Shown piece by piece: positions 20,944-24,339 of a stretch of 24,339 nt of DNA. Numbering within the stretch: position 1 is the first letter of the stretch; each line of letters starts with the position of its first letter. The DNA lies in contig JAHDHN010000005.1 of the NCBI GenBank assembly GCA_020631295.1, forward strand, positions 1 to 24,339. Direction: 5' to 3'. The DNA is from Rickettsiales bacterium (GTDB taxonomy: Bacteria > Pseudomonadota > Alphaproteobacteria > Rickettsiales > UBA8987). A program made the translations under genes and the position numbers. The notes under the pieces are model-generated. The model did not search any database. It was not told the DNA's origin and saw only the letters and a program-made list of their open reading frames with translations.

Positions 20944-21059
20944 CGTCATCCCATGGTTTATCCATGGGATCTCCTGCCAATTGCCGTATCCTTATGAGGA
21001 GATTCCGCGGATTCCGCTACGCCACGACTTCGCAGGACACAGCAAGCCGTGGAATGACG
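20944..21059. repeat. Dispersed palindromic repeat between mscL and carB
   Basis: It begins CGTCATCCCATGG and ends CCGTGGAATGACG. The left hairpin is CCCATGGTTTATCCATGGG; the interior contains GAGGAGATTCCGCGGATTCC. It belongs to the same family as 20001-20085 but is about 30 bp longer inside. Confidence 0.8.
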
Positions 21060-21099
21060 GATGTGTTGGGGAGAGGGAATTGTTAGTGTGGGATTTTGA

Positions 21100-24000
21100 C
21101 TAAAAATAGGCCTGCAGCGGTTCCACATCTAAGGCCGTGCCTTTTTCTGCATTGTCATTCGCCATTAAGGCCATGGCGTTCACACATTCACGCGCGCCGG
21201 TGGCTGTGGTGGTGTAGGCCACCTTATGTGTGAGTGTGGTGCGGCGGATGCTGAAACTGTCTTTCAGGCTTTCTTCCCCTTCGGTGGTGTTGATCACCAG
21301 CTGCACATCACCTGCTTCCAGCGCGTCCACAATATGCGGGCTGCCTTCTGCTACCTTGTTGATCTCTTTCACTTCCACGCCATTTTCACGCAAATAGCTT
21401 GCGGTGCCACGCGTGGCGATCAGAGAGAAACCAAGCGTTTGCAACATGTTGGCCATTTCTAGACTGGCTGGCTTGTCCTCATCCCGCACTGAAATAAATA
21501 CACAGCCTTGCTCTGGCAGGCGGTTGCCGCTACCCAGCTGTGCTTTGGCAAAAGCCGCGCTAAAATTGCGCGCCAGGCCCATCACCTCACCGGTGGATTT
21601 CATCTCTGGACCAAGCACAACATCCACCGACTCAAAGCGGGCGAATGGGAACACGGCCTCTTTCACTGCCACATGCTGCATCGGTGCAATGTTACGGATC
21701 TCAGCCACATCTTTCAGCTTCTTGCCCACCATCACCTCACTGGCAATTTTGGCCACAGAAATGCCGCGTGCTTTGGCCACAAACGGCACCGTGCGGCTGG
21801 CACGTGGGTTTACCTCAATCACATAAATCGCATCACCTTGCACGGCAAATTGGATATTGATCAGGCCTTGCACATTCAGCTCCAGCGCCAGGGCGGTGGC
21901 TTGCGCTTCTAACTGCTTCACAATGGCATCTGGCAAGGAATAAGGTGGAATGGCGCAGGCCGAATCGCCCGAATGCACGCCTGCCTCTTCAATATGCTCC
22001 ATAATGCCCGCCACGAACACCTCTTCACCGTCCGATATCGCGTCCACATCCACCTCTGTGGCATTGCGCAAAAAGGCATCCAGCAAGAGCGGGCCCGTAT
22101 CAAAACATTCTGGGAATTCTTGCAGATAATCTTGCAAACCTTCCTTAGCACTGATGATCGCCATCGCGCGGCCACCCAGCACAAAGCTTGGGCGCACCAC
22201 CACCGGATAGCCCACCGTGTCCGCCTGGCTAATCGCCTCGTCCGGCGTAAAGGCAATCGCGTTTTTCGGCTGTTGCAGCTCTAATTTTTCGAGCAATGCC
22301 TTAAACAATTCGCGGTCTTCTGCCGCGGCAATCGTCTCTGGTGAGGTGCCCAGCAGCGGCACGCCATTATCTTTCAAAGATTGCGCCAATTTCAACGGTG
22401 TTTGCCCACCAAACTGTACATTTAAGCCCAGCAATGTGCCGTTTTCTTGCTCTTTTTGTACAATTTCCAGCACGTCCTCAGTCGTCAGCGGCTCAAAATA
22501 AAGGCGGTCAGAGGTATCATAATCGGTTGATACCGTCTCTGGATTGCAATTGACCATAATTGCTTCATAGCCCAAATCACGCATGGCAAAGGCCGCGCGC
22601 ACGCAGGTATAATCAAACTCAATACCCTGGCCAATGCGGTTGGGCCCGCTGCCCAAAATAATCACTTTTTTCTTATCGCTCGGCTCCGCCTCACAATCAG
22701 CCGCGGTCACGCCATCACCCTGATAAGTGCTATACATATAGGGCGTAAGCGCTTCAAATTCCGCAGCGCATGTGTCCACACGTTTGAACACCGGGCGCAC
22801 CTTTTTTGCTACGCGCAGCGCACGGATATCCGCCTCTGCTTGGTTGGAAAGTGCGGCCAAACGCGCATCAGAAAAGCCCAATTTCTTCAGCTGCAACAGC
22901 GAGGTGGCATCTGCTGGCACACCATGCTGGCTTACATGGTTTTCTGCATCAGTAATGCGCTGAATCTGCTCCAAGAACCACGGATCATATCCCGTAAGCG
23001 ACTGTACTTTTTCAATGCTATAGCCCTCACGCAGCGCCTGTGCGATCAGCAAAATACGCTTTGGCGTTAGTTTTTGCAGCTCGGTCTCCAGGTCTTTTTC
23101 TGGCTTATCATTCAAGCCGTCCAGGCCTGTTTCCAGCGAGCGCATGGCTTTTTGCAAACTCTCACAGAAGGTGCCGCCAATGGCCATCACCTCACCCACC
23201 GATTTCATCGCGCTAGACAGCACGGGTTTGGTCTGGCCAAATTTCTCAAAGGTAAAGCGCGGCACTTTGGTCACCACATAATCAATGCTTGGCTCAAAGG
23301 AAGCCGGCGTGCATTTGGTACAATCATTCTGGATCTCGTCCAGCGTGTAGCCCACCGCCAGCTTGGCCGCCACCTTGGCAATCGGGAAGCCTGTGGCTTT
23401 CGACGCCAGCGCAGAAGAGCGCGATACGCGCGGGTTCATCTCAATCACCACAATGCGGCCGTCTTTTGGGTTCACACCAAACTGCACGTTGGAGCCGCCT
23501 GTCTCCACGCCAATTTCGCGCAGCACAGCGCACGACGCATCGCGCATCTCTTGATATTCTTTATCTGTTAGGGTCATGGCCGGTGCAACGGTGATGCTAT
23601 CACCCGTATGCACGCCCATTGGATCCACATTTTCAATGGAGCAGATGATAATGCAGTTATCGGCCTTGTCGCGCACCACCTCCATCTCATATTCTTTCCA
23701 GCCCAGCAGGCTCTCATCAATCAGCACCTGGTTGGTGGGGCTGGCGTCCAAGCCGCTTTTCACAATCTCTTCAAATTCTGCCTCTGTGGTGGCCACGCCA
23801 CCGCCCGTGCCGCCTAAGGTAAAGCTAGGGCGGATAATGGCCGGCAAGCCAGTGCGCTTTACGGCTTCTTTAGCTTCTTCCAGGCTACTCACCACCGCAT
23901 TGCGCGGCACTTCCAGGCCAATATTGGCCATGGCGTCGTTAAAACGCTGGCGGTTCTCGGCCTTATCAATCGCATCTGGTGTGGCACCAATCAGCTGCAC

Positions 24001-24336
24001 ATTATGCTTGGTGAGCACGCCAGCATCATGCAGCGCAAGCGTGCAGTTCAGCGCGGTTTGCCCGCCCATGGTCGGCAAAATGGCATCCGGCTTTTCCTTG
24101 GCAATAATGCGCTCCACCACCTCCGGCGTGATCGGCTCAATATAGGTCGCATCGGCCAGCTCAGGGTCTGTCATGATGGTGGCCGGGTTGGAATTCACCA
24201 AAATCACGCGGTAGCCATCTTCCTTCAGCGCCTTACAGGCTTGTGTGCCCGAATAATCAAACTCACAGGCCTGACCAATCACAATCGGCCCGGCTCCAAT
24301 GATCAAAATAGACGAAATATCCGTACGTTTAGGCAT
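21100..24336 (-). CDS. carB: Carbamoyl-phosphate synthase large chain
   Basis: CarB makes carbamoyl phosphate from bicarbonate, ammonia (supplied by CarA) and two ATP, feeding arginine and pyrimidine synthesis. The 1078-residue protein is complete: it starts MPKRTDISSILIIGAGPIVI and has two homologous ATP-grasp halves (first about 1-400, with RPSFTLGGTGGG; second about 555-940, with RPSFVLGGRAMAI), an oligomerisation region between them, and a C-terminal MGS-like regulatory domain (about 940-1078, SVRDEDKPASLEMANMLQTL). The start lies 3 bp from the window end, so carA, if adjacent, is outside. It converges with mscL. Confidence 0.98.
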   Translation of the reverse strand: MPKRTDISSILIIGAGPIVIGQACEFDYSGTQACKALKEDGYRVILVNSNPATIMTDPELADATYIEPITPEVVERIIAKEKPDAILPTMGGQTALNCTLALHDAGVLTKHNVQLIGATPDAIDKAENRQRFNDAMANIGLEVPRNAVVSSLEEAKEAVKRTGLPAIIRPSFTLGGTGGGVATTEAEFEEIVKSGLDASPTNQVLIDESLLGWKEYEMEVVRDKADNCIIICSIENVDPMGVHTGDSITVAPAMTLTDKEYQEMRDASCAVLREIGVETGGSNVQFGVNPKDGRIVVIEMNPRVSRSSALASKATGFPIAKVAAKLAVGYTLDEIQNDCTKCTPASFEPSIDYVVTKVPRFTFEKFGQTKPVLSSAMKSVGEVMAIGGTFCESLQKAMRSLETGLDGLNDKPEKDLETELQKLTPKRILLIAQALREGYSIEKVQSLTGYDPWFLEQIQRITDAENHVSQHGVPADATSLLQLKKLGFSDARLAALSNQAEADIRALRVAKKVRPVFKRVDTCAAEFEALTPYMYSTYQGDGVTAADCEAEPSDKKKVIILGSGPNRIGQGIEFDYTCVRAAFAMRDLGYEAIMVNCNPETVSTDYDTSDRLYFEPLTTEDVLEIVQKEQENGTLLGLNVQFGGQTPLKLAQSLKDNGVPLLGTSPETIAAAEDRELFKALLEKLELQQPKNAIAFTPDEAISQADTVGYPVVVRPSFVLGGRAMAIISAKEGLQDYLQEFPECFDTGPLLLDAFLRNATEVDVDAISDGEEVFVAGIMEHIEEAGVHSGDSACAIPPYSLPDAIVKQLEAQATALALELNVQGLINIQFAVQGDAIYVIEVNPRASRTVPFVAKARGISVAKIASEVMVGKKLKDVAEIRNIAPMQHVAVKEAVFPFARFESVDVVLGPEMKSTGEVMGLARNFSAAFAKAQLGSGNRLPEQGCVFISVRDEDKPASLEMANMLQTLGFSLIATRGTASYLRENGVEVKEINKVAEGSPHIVDALEAGDVQLVINTTEGEESLKDSFSIRRTTLTHKVAYTTTATGARECVNAMALMANDNAEKGTALDVEPLQAYF

Positions 24337-24339
24337 GTT

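Noticed and set aside
9632..21059. CRISPR array
   Set aside because: The repeats are few, far apart, palindromic throughout and of unequal length. There are no regular spacers and no cas genes.

Overview
This 24.3-kb window is a chromosomal segment from an alphaproteobacterium of roughly 50% G+C. The lineage call rests on several things: a ChpT-type histidine phosphotransferase; a DUF2628-type membrane protein inside the his operon between hisB and hisH; the short pyruvoyl-type Psd; an ELM1-like protein; a small coiled-coil gene coupled to zapA; 6S RNA straight after zapA; and dispersed palindromic repeats of the GTCAT-CC...GG-ATGAC kind. The order or genus cannot be fixed from the sequence alone. 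Most of the window is housekeeping metabolism, and the accessory material sits between the operons.

Layout. (1) 1-2140: tRNA-Leu(GAG), a small lysine-rich ORF and hisI on the minus strand, divergent from a chpT-like gene and pgpA. (2) 2141-2494: a repeat element bounded by two identical parS-like palindromes, then a small zinc-ribbon-like gene. (3) 2921-6431: a tight histidine operon hisB-DUF2628-hisH-hisA-hisF-hisE with start/stop overlaps. (4) 6432-7555: a decayed IS30-family transposase and an orphan VirB2-like pilin gene with an unusual Asn/Gly-rich, Cys-rich tail. (5) 7558-9775: metZ, two overlapping small unknown genes behind palindromic candidate operators, a TA-flanked hairpin (MITE-like) element and a palindromic repeat. 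(6) 9776-12512: cutA-argC, another repeat, an XRE-family regulator and a second long hairpin. (7) 12513-15660: an unknown membrane-anchored protein, dnaX with an A9 slippery run, and an ELM1-like gene. (8) 15646-19134 (minus): a probable ribE-TVP38-guaB-psd transcription unit. (9) 19162-20887: a coiled-coil gene, zapA, 6S RNA, rpmG and mscL. (10) 21100-24336: complete carB on the minus strand.

How the genes work together. The his cluster plus hisI cover phosphoribosyl-ATP pyrophosphohydrolase, cyclohydrolase, isomerase, cyclase/amidotransferase and dehydratase steps. argC and carB supply arginine and pyrimidine precursors, metZ homocysteine, guaB GMP and ribE riboflavin. psd and pgpA make phosphatidylethanolamine and phosphatidylglycerol. 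dnaX, zapA and chpT belong to replication, division and cell-cycle signalling.

No complete new multi-gene system is evident. The strongest leads are: a dnaX A9 site where a one-base backward slip gives a stop two codons later, an arrangement like the E. coli gamma site; the paired parS-like palindromes; two non-coding hairpin elements; the orphan pilin-like gene; and the overlapping two-gene cassette at 8825-9293.
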